Below are positions 16,790-24,201 of a stretch of DNA of 64,000 nucleotides, piece by piece. The stretch comes from Microbacterium maritypicum (GTDB lineage Bacteria > Actinomycetota > Actinomycetes > Actinomycetales > Microbacteriaceae). A model generated the notes under the pieces. It was not told where the DNA came from and did not search any database. It saw nothing but the letters and a program-made list of their open reading frames with translations. The stretch covers positions 434,001-498,000 of the forward strand of contig NZ_WAAQ01000001.1 in assembly GCF_008868125.1 (NCBI RefSeq), in the 5' to 3' direction. How positions within the stretch are numbered: the first letter of the stretch is position 1; each line of letters starts with the position of its first letter. A program made the translations under genes and the position numbers.

Positions 16790-16919
16790 TTAAGGAGCGA
16801 GGGGATGCTCGTCCGTGCTCAGCACCGCCATGAGGATGGAGTCGACCCATTCGCCGTCCCAGAACATCGTGTCCCGTTGGCGGCCCTCGTACCGGAAACC
16901 CGCCTTCTCGTACCTATAC
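16790..16919 (-). pseudogene. 3' remnant of a GNAT acetyltransferase gene
   Basis: In the minus frame ending at TAA 16790, the translation reads YEKAGFRYEGRQ then RDTMFWDGEWVDSILMAVL. This is the standard C-terminal signature of GNAT N-acetyltransferases (...GFRxEGxxRxxxxxDGxWxDxxLMxLL). Upstream of about 16920 the same frame has no GNAT sequence, so only the last 40 residues survive. The acetyl-CoA-binding part is missing. The fragment abuts, in a different frame, the 3' end of the NIPSNAP gene, so that gene or its insertion probably replaced the rest. Confidence 0.65.
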
Positions 16920-17225
16920 CCCGTCGAAGACCGGGCTGAGGAAGCGGCGCTCGTAGCGGCGGATGCACCCGGTCCTGCGGGCGAAGTCGAATGCCTCGAC
17001 GCACTCCGGGTCGGTCTTCGACGCGGTCCGATAGACCTCGTACTCCGCCAGGGAGGGGAAGGTGAACAGCGCGAAGGCCTCATCGCTGTCGCCTTCGCTC
17101 GGCAGGAAGTAGCCGTGGTGGGTGCCGCCATGCTTCTCCACGAGGCGTATCCAGGTGCGTCCGTACGCGGTGAAGTCGTCGAGCTTGTCCGGATCGATCT
17201 CGTAGCGCAGATGAACGGTGATCAT
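16914..17225 (-). CDS. NIPSNAP family protein
   Basis: 103 residues of a ferredoxin-like alpha/beta barrel type: MITVHLRYEIDPDKLDDFTAYGRTWI, HHGYFLPSEGDSDEAFALFTFPSLAEYEVYR and the C-terminal RRYERRFLSPVF are characteristic of NIPSNAP domains. The biochemical role is poorly known; some bacterial members are small dimeric enzymes or binding proteins. GGAAGGATC lies upstream of ATG 17225. It is divergent from the FGE gene. Confidence 0.8.
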   Translation of the reverse strand: MITVHLRYEIDPDKLDDFTAYGRTWIRLVEKHGGTHHGYFLPSEGDSDEAFALFTFPSLAEYEVYRTASKTDPECVEAFDFARRTGCIRRYERRFLSPVFDGV

Positions 17226-17284
17226 GAGGATGATCCTTCCAGATCGGCCAGGGTGCCGGGGAACCCCGACACTACGCTGAGCAC

Positions 17285-18196
17285 GTGACGAACTCGCGCG
17301 ACATGGTTCACATCCCGGGTGGCACGTTTCTGATGGGTTCCGATGACTTCTACCCGGACGAGCGACCGGCCCATCAGCGCGAGGTCGCCCCGTTCTTCAT
17401 CGATCGCTATGAGGTGACGAACGCGCAGTATGCCCAATTCGTCGAGGCGACCGGATACGTGACGGTCGCCGAGCGCGAGCTCGATCCCGCGGCCTTCCCC
17501 GGAGCCGACCCCGCGGACCTGGTGCCCGGTGCGATGGTGTTCACGCCGACGTCCGGCCCGACGGATCTGCGCGAATGGCGCAACTGGTGGCGCTGGCAGC
17601 CGGGGGCGTCCTGGCGCCGGCCGTTCGGACCCGACTCCTCGATCGACGATCTGCTGCAGCATCCGGTCGTGCACATCGCGTTCGAGGATGCGGTCGCCTA
17701 CGCCGACTGGGTGGGGATGCGGCTGCCGACCGAGGCCGAGCACGAATACGCGGCACGCGGGGGAGTGGACGGCGCCCCCTTCGCCTGGGGTGACGAGGCG
17801 TACCCGGGCGGCATCGCCCAGGCGAACTCCTGGCTCGGACGCTTCCCCTACGACAACCAGGGCGTGGGCGGCACGGCCCCGGTCGGCTCGTACCCTCCGA
17901 ACGGCTATGGCCTCTACGACATGATCGCGAACGTCTGGGAGTGGACGACCGATTTCTACACGCCGCGGCACCTCCGCCTCTCCGACGCCCCGGTCGACCC
18001 GGGCAAGCGCACGAACCTGCTCGCCGCCGCGAGCGCGCAGGAGGGGTTCCCCGACATTCCGCGTCGGGTGCTCAAGGGCGGATCGCACCTCTGCTCGCCC
18101 GACTACTGCCTGCGCTTCCGTCCGGCCGCGCGCTCGCCGCAGGCGGAGGACACCGGCATGTCGCACATCGGATTCCGCCTCACCCGTTCCGAGTGA
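17285..18196 (+). CDS. Formylglycine-generating enzyme family protein, sulfatase activator
   Basis: 303 residues spanning a full FGE-sulfatase domain: start MVHIPGGTFLMGSDDFYPDE, DRYEVTNAQYAQFVE, LPTEAEHEYAARGG, ANVWEWTTDFY, and C-terminal GGSHLCSPDYCLRFRPAAR. The two Cys of LCSPDYC (near residue 272) occupy the positions of the copper-binding catalytic pair of known FGE. The enzyme oxidises a Cys in C-x-(P/A)-x-R of sulfatases to formylglycine. The next gene encodes a sulfatase with CTAGR, a suitable target. TACGCT lies six bases before GTG 17285, with no ribosome binding site. Confidence 0.93.
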   Translation: MTNSRDMVHIPGGTFLMGSDDFYPDERPAHQREVAPFFIDRYEVTNAQYAQFVEATGYVTVAERELDPAAFPGADPADLVPGAMVFTPTSGPTDLREWRNWWRWQPGASWRRPFGPDSSIDDLLQHPVVHIAFEDAVAYADWVGMRLPTEAEHEYAARGGVDGAPFAWGDEAYPGGIAQANSWLGRFPYDNQGVGGTAPVGSYPPNGYGLYDMIANVWEWTTDFYTPRHLRLSDAPVDPGKRTNLLAAASAQEGFPDIPRRVLKGGSHLCSPDYCLRFRPAARSPQAEDTGMSHIGFRLTRSE

Positions 18197-18282
18197 GGCG
18201 CCTCTGGGCGCACCCGTGAGGGAGTGCTTGGCTTCGACGGAGGGCGATCGCCCCCGTTTCGCGGGTCTAGCAAGGAGTCGTC

Positions 18283-19782
18283 ATGGCGGACAAGCCCAAC
18301 ATCCTCATCATCTGGGGCGATGACATCGGCATCAGCAACCTGAGCACGTACTCCGACGGCCTCATGGGCTACCGCACGCCGAACATCGATCGGATCGCCG
18401 ACGAGGGCGTGAAGTTCACCGACTACTACGGCGAGCAGAGCTGCACCGCGGGGCGCGCGGCCTTCATCACCGGGCAGAACCCTTACCGCACCGGACTCAC
18501 GAAGGTGGGGATGCCCGGCGCGAGACTGGGTCTTCAGCCGGAGGATCCCACGATCGCCGACGCCCTCAAGCACCACGGCTACGCGACCGGGCAGTTCGGC
18601 AAGAACCACCTCGGCGACCGCGACGAGCACCTGCCGACCGCACATGGCTTCGACGAGTTCTTCGGCAACCTCTATCACCTCAACGCCGAGGAGGAGCCCG
18701 AGCACCCCGACTACCCGACCGATGAGGAATTCCCCGGCTTCAGTGAGAAGTTCCGTCCCCGCGGCGTGCTCCACTCCTGGGCGAACGCCGACGGCACCCA
18801 GCGCATCGAAGACACCGGGCCGTTGACGAAGAAGCGGATGGAGACGGTCGACGAGGAGTTCCGCGATGCGGCCGCGGGCTTCATCCGCACCCAGGCGCAG
18901 GACGACATTCCCTTCTTCGTCTGGTTCAACTCGACGCACATGCACTTCCGCACCCACACCAAGGAAGAGAGCAAGGGGCGCGCCGGACGCTGGCAGTCGG
19001 ATTACCACGACACGATGCTCGACCACGATGACATCGTGGGAAGCCTGCTCGACCTGATCGACGAGCTCGGGCTGGCCGAGAACACGATCGTCATGTACTC
19101 CACCGACAACGGCCCGCACATGAACAGCTGGCCGGACGCCGGGATGACGCCGTTCCGCAACGAGAAGAACTCCAATTGGGAGGGCGCCTACCGCGTGCCC
19201 GCGATGGTCCGCTGGCCGGGGCGCATTCCGGCGGGGACGACGCTCAACGGGATCGTCAGCCACAACGACTGGTTCATCACGCTGCTGGCCGCGGCCGGAG
19301 ACGCGGACATCGCCGAGCGCCTGAAGGAAGGCACGGAGCTGCACGGCACGGATTTCAGAGTGCACCTCGACGGGAACAACCAGCTGGACTACATCACGGG
19401 TGCCGTCGAACACAGTCCGCGTCGCCACTTCTTCTACGTGTCGGACGACGGCGACCTCACGGCGCTGCGGTTCGAGAACTGGAAGGTGGTGTTCCTCGAG
19501 CAGCGCGCCGCCGGCACCCTGCTCGTCTGGCAGGAGCCCTATGTCGAGCTGCGCTTCCCGAAGCTGTTCAACCTCCGCACAGACCCCTACGAGCGGGCCG
19601 ACATCACGTCGAACACCTACTGGGACTGGGTGCTCGACCACATCTTCCTGTTCGTGCCGGCGCAGGCGTATGTCGCGCGGATGCTGCAGAGTCTCGTGGA
19701 GTTCCCCGCGCGGCAGGAGTCGGCGTCGTTCACGATCAACCAGGTGATGGCGAAGCTGGATGCGACGGCCGGCAGCTCCTGA
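18283..19782 (+). CDS. Arylsulfatase, Cys-type
   Basis: 499 residues. Metal-binding DD near residue 14 (IIWGDDIGISN), the active-site motif CTAGR at about 52-56 (EQSCTAGRAAFITGQNPYRTG), GKNHLGD with catalytic Lys and His, WFNSTHMHFRT, and YSTDNGPHMNSW with Asp/Asn metal ligands are all present. The target Cys sits in C-x-A-x-R, allowed for FGE maturation. There is no signal peptide, so it should act in the cytoplasm on an imported sulfate ester. AAGGAG precedes ATG 18283, 86 bases after FGE. Confidence 0.93.
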   Translation: MADKPNILIIWGDDIGISNLSTYSDGLMGYRTPNIDRIADEGVKFTDYYGEQSCTAGRAAFITGQNPYRTGLTKVGMPGARLGLQPEDPTIADALKHHGYATGQFGKNHLGDRDEHLPTAHGFDEFFGNLYHLNAEEEPEHPDYPTDEEFPGFSEKFRPRGVLHSWANADGTQRIEDTGPLTKKRMETVDEEFRDAAAGFIRTQAQDDIPFFVWFNSTHMHFRTHTKEESKGRAGRWQSDYHDTMLDHDDIVGSLLDLIDELGLAENTIVMYSTDNGPHMNSWPDAGMTPFRNEKNSNWEGAYRVPAMVRWPGRIPAGTTLNGIVSHNDWFITLLAAAGDADIAERLKEGTELHGTDFRVHLDGNNQLDYITGAVEHSPRRHFFYVSDDGDLTALRFENWKVVFLEQRAAGTLLVWQEPYVELRFPKLFNLRTDPYERADITSNTYWDWVLDHIFLFVPAQAYVARMLQSLVEFPARQESASFTINQVMAKLDATAGSS

Positions 19783-19899
19783 CCCACGAGCCGCGCCGAT
19801 CGTCATGTTCCCGCCCGAGGTCGCGCGTTTCGGCGCGCCGTTCATCCCCGGTGATATCGGCCGCAGGAGGCCGTCAGGTGGAGCCGCTACCCTCAGGCC

Positions 19900-20280
19900 A
19901 TGCGCCGAATCGTGGTCCTTCCTCTCGTCCTCGCCGCCGGACTCACCGCCGGACTCCTCTCCGGCTGCTCGCAGGTCACGCAGATGGCGGGCGACGCGAT
20001 CGGGGTCGACGTCCAGGCGACGTGCACGACGATCGACGACGCCTACGGGCAGTACCAGGCGCTGCTCGACCAGGGCGAGATCTCGGCCGAGCAGGCCGAC
20101 GCGGCGCGCGACGAGCTCGTCGCATCGCTCGAGGGGCTCGCGGCGAACGTCGACGGACAGCTGGGCGACCTCATCCGCTCCGGCGCCACCCAGATCGGCG
20201 GCATGACAGACCTGCAGGCCCCGGAGACGGTCGAGGCGATCGAGCAGCTCAAGGACTCGGCCTCGGCCTTCTGCGGCTGA
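19900..20280 (+). CDS. Small lipoprotein with helical domain
   Basis: 126 residues. The signal peptide MRRIVVLPLVLAAGLTAGLL ends in lipobox LSGC (about 21-24). The mature part is helical (ISAEQADAARDELVASLEGL, VEAIEQLKDSASAF), with Cys at both ends (ATCTTID near 48 and SAFCG at the terminus) that may pair. No family recognised. TACCCT is six bases before ATG 19900, giving a leaderless start. The next gene is 19 bases downstream and may be co-transcribed. Confidence 0.8.
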   Translation: MRRIVVLPLVLAAGLTAGLLSGCSQVTQMAGDAIGVDVQATCTTIDDAYGQYQALLDQGEISAEQADAARDELVASLEGLAANVDGQLGDLIRSGATQIGGMTDLQAPETVEAIEQLKDSASAFCG

Positions 20281-20299
20281 CCCGGCGGCCTGTGAGACG

Positions 20300-21166
20300 A
20301 TGCCGGAGATGAGCACTGCGGCTGATGAAGAGCTTCGCGCCCTCCGGGCCCGCGCCTATGGTCCGACGGCGGACATCGAGAGCGATCCTGCCGCCCTGCA
20401 TCGCCTCCAGCAGCTGGAGGCGATGACGAAGCCGAGGGCATCCGCCGGTGACGCCGACGCCTTCGCGTCGGAGATCGAGCCCGTGCGGCAGCCCGAGCCG
20501 ATTCGACCACCCGAGCCCCTTCGAAGGCAGGCGCGGCCGGAGCAGAGCGCGCAGGAAGCGGAGAAGGACGAACTCGACGTGTTCGCCGATGCCGCCGTCG
20601 ATGCGACGGATCCGCTCGCGCCGAAACAGGAACCAGCCGAGAAGCTGGCGGCCTGGTTCACGGTGCGCACGACCAGGATCCTGTGGGTGGTCGCGATCGT
20701 GGCGGCGGCCGTGATGTCGGCGGCCGTCACCTTCGCACTCGTGAAGGTCACCCCCGTCGCCTCGTCTTCGGGGGCTCCGCAGATCACCACACTCGACGCG
20801 ACATCGACCAGGGAGATCCCGGCCGGGTGGATGGGGGTGGGACCGAGCTCCGCCGTGTTCGACTTCTACGGGCTGGTTCTCGTGGAGAGCGCGGGCGGGT
20901 ACTTCAACGGTTCCGTCGGAGAGGACTGCCTCACCGTCGCCCGCTGGGATCAGGTGCCCGACAAGGATGACTTCGACTCCTCCTCGGGATGGAGCTACGA
21001 CGGGCCCACGTACACCGGGTGCGCCGTCGGCACGTTCCCCGCGACCGTCGAGGTGCCTTTCGACAGCAATGTCCCCAAGGAGCTGAGCGAGCGCTTCCCC
21101 TCAGCGACCGCGCTGCAGTTCGTGTACGACGGTGAACGGGTCGGGGTCTTCCTCGACAGCGAGTAG
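20300..21166 (+). CDS. Single-pass membrane protein, unknown function
   Basis: 288 residues. A cytoplasmic, charged N-terminal region (about 1-125) starts ELRALRARAYGPTADI, a pattern I have seen in Microbacterium envelope proteins. One transmembrane helix (ILWVVAIVAAAVMSAAVTFALV, about 126-147) leads to an external domain of about 140 residues with paired Cys (EDCLTVARW, YTGCAVGTF). No enzymatic motif. The start could be ATG 20300 or ATG 20309. Confidence 0.7.
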   Translation: MPEMSTAADEELRALRARAYGPTADIESDPAALHRLQQLEAMTKPRASAGDADAFASEIEPVRQPEPIRPPEPLRRQARPEQSAQEAEKDELDVFADAAVDATDPLAPKQEPAEKLAAWFTVRTTRILWVVAIVAAAVMSAAVTFALVKVTPVASSSGAPQITTLDATSTREIPAGWMGVGPSSAVFDFYGLVLVESAGGYFNGSVGEDCLTVARWDQVPDKDDFDSSSGWSYDGPTYTGCAVGTFPATVEVPFDSNVPKELSERFPSATALQFVYDGERVGVFLDSE

Positions 21167-21188
21167 GCAGCGGACGAGCTCTCCGACG

Positions 21189-21229
21189 GGACCGCTCGGC
21201 GAGCGAAGCCCCCACCGTGGGAGCGGTCC
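21189..21229 (+). terminator. Perfect 9-bp hairpin before the AspRS leader
   Basis: GGACCGCTC (21189-21197) pairs exactly with GAGCGGTCC (21221-21229). It lies 23 bases after the stop at 21166 and just before the promoter of the next gene, so it probably ends the upstream transcript. Confidence 0.45.
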
Positions 21230-21239
21230 AGCGCGATGT

Positions 21240-21245
21240 TACGAT
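21240..21245 (+). promoter_or_regulatory. -10 box of the AspRS T-box transcript
   Basis: TACGAT fits TANNNT and would put the transcription start near 21252, at the 5' edge of the stem I region of the T-box. No strong -35 is visible. Confidence 0.45.
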
Positions 21246-21251
21246 GGCCGC

Positions 21252-21413
21252 AGCAGCTGCGGGGGGAGTGACGACCCCCGGCCCTCAGGGGCAGGTGGCG
21301 GCTCGCGCGTCCGGCGTATCGACGAGAGGCCGATGAGCGATCGGCGAAGGTGTGGTGGCACCGCGATCTAGCCCCCGCCCGCACCTCCAGGGCTTTCGCC
21401 ACCTGGAGGAATC
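21252..21413 (+). promoter_or_regulatory. T-box riboswitch, predicted to sense tRNA-Asp and act on translation
   Basis: The T-box core TGGCACCGCG is at 21356-21365; its UGGC bulge would pair with a GCCA tRNA end, matching the G discriminator of tRNA-Asp. A short stem I, GGGGG (21262-21266) with CCCCC (21275-21279), shows GAC, an Asp codon, in its loop (21270-21272). CCGAT/ATCGG (21330-21344) is a stem III. CCTCCAGG (21384-21391) pairs perfectly with CCTGGAGG (21402-21409), burying the AspRS Shine-Dalgarno GGAGG. AGGTG (21348-21352) can instead pair with CACCT (21382-21386), freeing it. This fits the ultrashort-stem, translation-control T-boxes known from actinobacterial ileS. The specifier assignment is inference. 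Confidence 0.8.
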
Positions 21414-22715
21414 ATGTCGCCGACCGACCCCGCTCGCACTCTCGCCACTCAGCTTCCCGACACGCCCCCTGGCGTACGGATCACCCTCATGGGACACGTG
21501 CACCGGCGCAGGGAACTCGCCACCGTATCGTTCCTGATCCTGCGCGACCGCACAGGACTCGCGCAGATCGTGTTCCGACCCGAGCAGCTCCCGACGGCCG
21601 GTCTGCCCGGAGAGGAGACGGTCGTGCGCATCGAAGGCACCGCGACCGCGAACGCGCACGCCCCCGGTGGCATCGAGGTGACAGCACCCGAGATCACCCT
21701 GCTCTCGGAGCCCGCCCGCACCCCGGTGGTCGAGCTGTGGCGGCCCACTCTCGACGCCGCGCTTCCCACGGTGCTCGACCATGCGGCGGTGACCTGGCGG
21801 CATCCCGCTCAGCGTGCGAAGTGGGAGCTGGCTGCGGCGAGCCTGCGCGGATTCCGTCGCACGCTCGACGCCGAGGGATTCACCGAGATCCAGACGCCGA
21901 AGCTCGTCGACTCTGTGACGGAGTCGGGAGCGAACGTGTTCCCGGTCGACTACTTCGGCACGACCGCTTACCTCGCGCAGAGTCCGCAGTTCTTCAAGCA
22001 GCAGCTCGTCGGCGTCTTCGAGCGCGTCTACGAGACGGGCCCCGTGTTCCGCGCGGAACCGCACGACACGGTGCGTCATCTCGCCGAGTACGTCTCCCTC
22101 GACGCCGAGCTCGGCTTCATCCGCGACCACCGCGATGTGCTCGCGCTGCTGCACCGGGTGCTGCTCGGCATGATCGAGAGCATCCGCACCGAGAGCGGGG
22201 ACGCGGTCGCGCGCCTCGGCCTCGCGCTTCCCGCGATCCCCGACGAGATCCCGGTGATCCACTTCCAGGACGCGCTGCGGCGGGTCGGAGCCCCGGATGA
22301 CGAGCCCGACCTGGCACCGGCGCACGAGCGCGCCCTCGGCGAGTGGGCCCAGCAGCGGTACGGCAGCGACGTGATCGCGGTCGAGGGGTACCCGATGCGC
22401 AAGCGGCCCTTCTGCACGCACCCGCAGCCGGACGACCCGCGGTGGAGCAACAGCTTCGACCTGATCTTCCGCGGCCTCGAGCTCGTGACCGGTGGGCAGC
22501 GACGGCATCGGTACTCCGACTACGTCGCCGCCATCGAGGCGCGGGGCGAGTCGCCCGACGCGTACGCTTCCTACCTCTCGGCCTTCGCGCACGGCATGCC
22601 GCCGCACGGAGGGTTCGCGATCGGTCTGGAGCGCTGGGTGTCGCGACTCATCGGGGCGTCGAACATCCGGGAGGTGACGCTCTTCCCGCGCGACCTGCAC
22701 CGGCTCACCCCGTGA
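21414..22715 (+). CDS. aspS: Aspartyl-tRNA synthetase, archaeal/non-discriminating type (auxiliary copy)
   Basis: 433 residues, much shorter than the roughly 600-residue bacterial AspRS because the GAD insertion domain is absent. An OB-fold anticodon domain (about 1-100; GVRITLMGHVHRRREL, RDRTGLAQIVF) precedes the class II core. Motif 2 is ERVYETGPVFRAE with RHLAEYVSLDAE, and motif 3 is GGFAIGLERWVSRLIG near the end. LAQSPQFFKQQL favours AspRS over AsnRS. Archaeal-type enzymes often also charge tRNA-Asn. The T-box in front implies expression when tRNA-Asp is uncharged, suggesting a backup or inhibitor-tolerant enzyme. ATG 21414 has GGAGGA upstream. Confidence 0.88.
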   Translation: MSPTDPARTLATQLPDTPPGVRITLMGHVHRRRELATVSFLILRDRTGLAQIVFRPEQLPTAGLPGEETVVRIEGTATANAHAPGGIEVTAPEITLLSEPARTPVVELWRPTLDAALPTVLDHAAVTWRHPAQRAKWELAAASLRGFRRTLDAEGFTEIQTPKLVDSVTESGANVFPVDYFGTTAYLAQSPQFFKQQLVGVFERVYETGPVFRAEPHDTVRHLAEYVSLDAELGFIRDHRDVLALLHRVLLGMIESIRTESGDAVARLGLALPAIPDEIPVIHFQDALRRVGAPDDEPDLAPAHERALGEWAQQRYGSDVIAVEGYPMRKRPFCTHPQPDDPRWSNSFDLIFRGLELVTGGQRRHRYSDYVAAIEARGESPDAYASYLSAFAHGMPPHGGFAIGLERWVSRLIGASNIREVTLFPRDLHRLTP

Positions 22716-22749
22716 GCCCGCGGTCGCGGTGCGCGATAGCATCTGTGGC

Positions 22750-22788
22750 ATGAACTTCAACCGCTCCGCATGGTGGTGGCTGCGATAG
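22750..22788 (+). CDS. Trp-rich leader peptide of the TrpRS gene
   Basis: Twelve codons, MNFNRSAWWWLR then TAG, with three consecutive Trp codons at 22771-22779. A TAGCAT box (22737-22742) seven bases before ATG 22750 and the lack of a ribosome binding site suggest a leaderless mRNA. Tandem Trp codons upstream of a Trp-related gene are the mark of a ribosome-mediated attenuator. The peptide itself needs no function. Confidence 0.85.
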   Translation: MNFNRSAWWWLR

Positions 22789-22870
22789 CAGCCGGTTGAA
22801 GCATGTTCACGGGCTGCACGGCAGTTCGTGACAGCACCCGAGAACTCCGTGCGGCTCCCGATTCAGGGAG
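22755..22870 (+). promoter_or_regulatory. Ribosome-mediated Trp attenuator of the TrpRS gene
   Basis: Four competing strands can be placed. Strand 1 GGCTGC (22778-22783, just after the Trp codons) pairs with strand 2 GCAGCC (22788-22793) over a GATA loop. Strand 2 can instead pair with strand 3 GGCTGC (22812-22817). Strand 3 is part of a long stem 22811-22827/22842-22857 (3:4) that would act as terminator, though it lacks a U-run. CTTCAACCG (22755-22763) also pairs with 22793-22801. A ribosome stalled on Trp codons would cover strand 1, favour 2:3 and prevent 3:4. A small CTCCC/GGGAG hairpin (22855-22870) could additionally mask the Shine-Dalgarno. Confidence 0.8.
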
Positions 22871-22876
22871 AGACAG

Positions 22877-23917
22877 ATGGATTCGTTCACCGCGACCGCG
22901 CAGCGATCGACGGAGGTCGCCGACGCCGTGGCCCGGCACCCGGAGAGGTTCCGTGTGCTCACGGGCGAGCGCCCGACCGGGGCGCTTCACCTCGGGCACT
23001 ATTTCGGGACCATCCGGGAGCGGGTGCGGCTGCAGGAGGCGGGGGTCGAGACGTTCCTCGTGCTCGCCGACTACCAGGTCATCACCGACCGGGATACGAC
23101 GGCGCACGTGCGCGACAACGTGCACGGGGCCGTTCTCGACTACCTTGCAGCCGGGATCGACCCGGAGCGGACGACGGTCTTCACGCACTCGTCGGTCCCT
23201 GCGCTGAACCAGTTGCTGCTGCCGTTCCTCAGTCTCGTCACCGAGGCCGAGCTGCACCGCAACCCCACGGTCAAGTCGGAGCTCGAGGCCTCGGGGCGTG
23301 CGCTGAGCGGGCTGCTGCTGACCTATCCGGTGCATCAGGCCGCCGACATCCTGTTCTGCAAGGGCAACCTGGTGCCGGTGGGAAAGGACAATCTGCCGCA
23401 CGTGGAGATGACGCGGGTGATCGCCCGACGGTTCAACGAGCGCTACGGCCCGATCTTCCCGGTTCCCGATGCGCTGATCACCGCGACCCCGGAGGTGCCG
23501 GGGCTCGACGGCCGGAAGATGTCGAAGAGCTACGGCAACGCGATCGCCCTGTCGATGACGGCGGACGAGACCGTCGCCGCGATCCGCCGTGCCCGAACGG
23601 ATCAGGATCGGCGGATCACGTTCGATCCGGAGCATCGGCCGGGCGTCTCGGCGCTGCTGTCGACGACCGCGCTGTGCCTCGACGTCGCGCCGGAGGAGCT
23701 GGCGGATCGCATCGGCGACGGTGGCAGCAGCGAGTTGAAGACGCTCGCCGCCACCGCCGTGAACGAGTTCCTCGCGCCCCTGAGAGAACGGCGCCGAGGA
23801 TTCGCTGCGGATCCCGACCTCGTGCGCTCCGTCCTCCGGCGCGGGAACGAGCGCGCCCGTGACATCGCCGACGCGACCCTCGACGAGGTGCGCGAGGCGA
23901 TGGGGACCGTGTACTAG
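22877..23917 (+). CDS. trpS: Tryptophanyl-tRNA synthetase, auxiliary copy
   Basis: 346 residues, the usual length for a bacterial TrpRS. It is a class I enzyme: TGALHLGHYFGTI (about 35-47) is the HIGH-type motif and GRKMSKSYGNAIAL (about 213-226) the KMSKS loop, which bind ATP. It attaches tryptophan to tRNA-Trp in the cytoplasm. GGGAG precedes ATG 22877. The Trp leader upstream recalls Streptomyces coelicolor TrpRS1, an indolmycin-resistant spare enzyme controlled by such a leader; resistance here is inference. It lies 161 bases after the AspRS gene. Confidence 0.92.
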   Translation: MDSFTATAQRSTEVADAVARHPERFRVLTGERPTGALHLGHYFGTIRERVRLQEAGVETFLVLADYQVITDRDTTAHVRDNVHGAVLDYLAAGIDPERTTVFTHSSVPALNQLLLPFLSLVTEAELHRNPTVKSELEASGRALSGLLLTYPVHQAADILFCKGNLVPVGKDNLPHVEMTRVIARRFNERYGPIFPVPDALITATPEVPGLDGRKMSKSYGNAIALSMTADETVAAIRRARTDQDRRITFDPEHRPGVSALLSTTALCLDVAPEELADRIGDGGSSELKTLAATAVNEFLAPLRERRRGFAADPDLVRSVLRRGNERARDIADATLDEVREAMGTVY

Positions 23918-23941
23918 GCGGCCTGCGCGCCGGCGGCCGCC
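23917..23941 (+). terminator. Hairpin after the TrpRS gene
   Basis: GGCGGCC (23917-23923) pairs with GGCCGCC (23935-23941) around an 11-base loop, starting at the last base of the stop codon. It is GC-rich with no U-run. The rest of the gap to 24201 is AT-richer and shows no supported gene. Confidence 0.4.
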
Positions 23942-24201
23942 CGCGCGCTCGACATCCCAAGCACAGGCACCTTGTCGTCGCCGCTTCGGTCGATTGGTCT
24001 GATCTGCAACTTGGGCGTCTTCACATGTCTTTGGTATGCCATGCTTTGTTCAAGCGCTAGGACCGCCCGCGCCCGTGAGCTTTCAGTCCTCCGTCGCCAC
24101 GATATCTCGACGGTGTTCCTTACTGTCGGACGCCTTGCATTCAAGGGGCCGGCTGTTTCTTATGACTGTGCCAGGTCTCGCCAGTATGTGAGAGGAAGCT
24201 A

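Noticed and set aside
18242..18253. 12-base palindrome GGGCGATCGCCC before the sulfatase
   Set aside because: Short, GC-rich and not over a promoter box; expected by chance at this composition.
18103..20316. 737-codon minus-strand open frame opposite the sulfatase
   Set aside because: Shadow of the sulfatase and lipoprotein genes; low-complexity Val/Arg/Glu composition and no domain.
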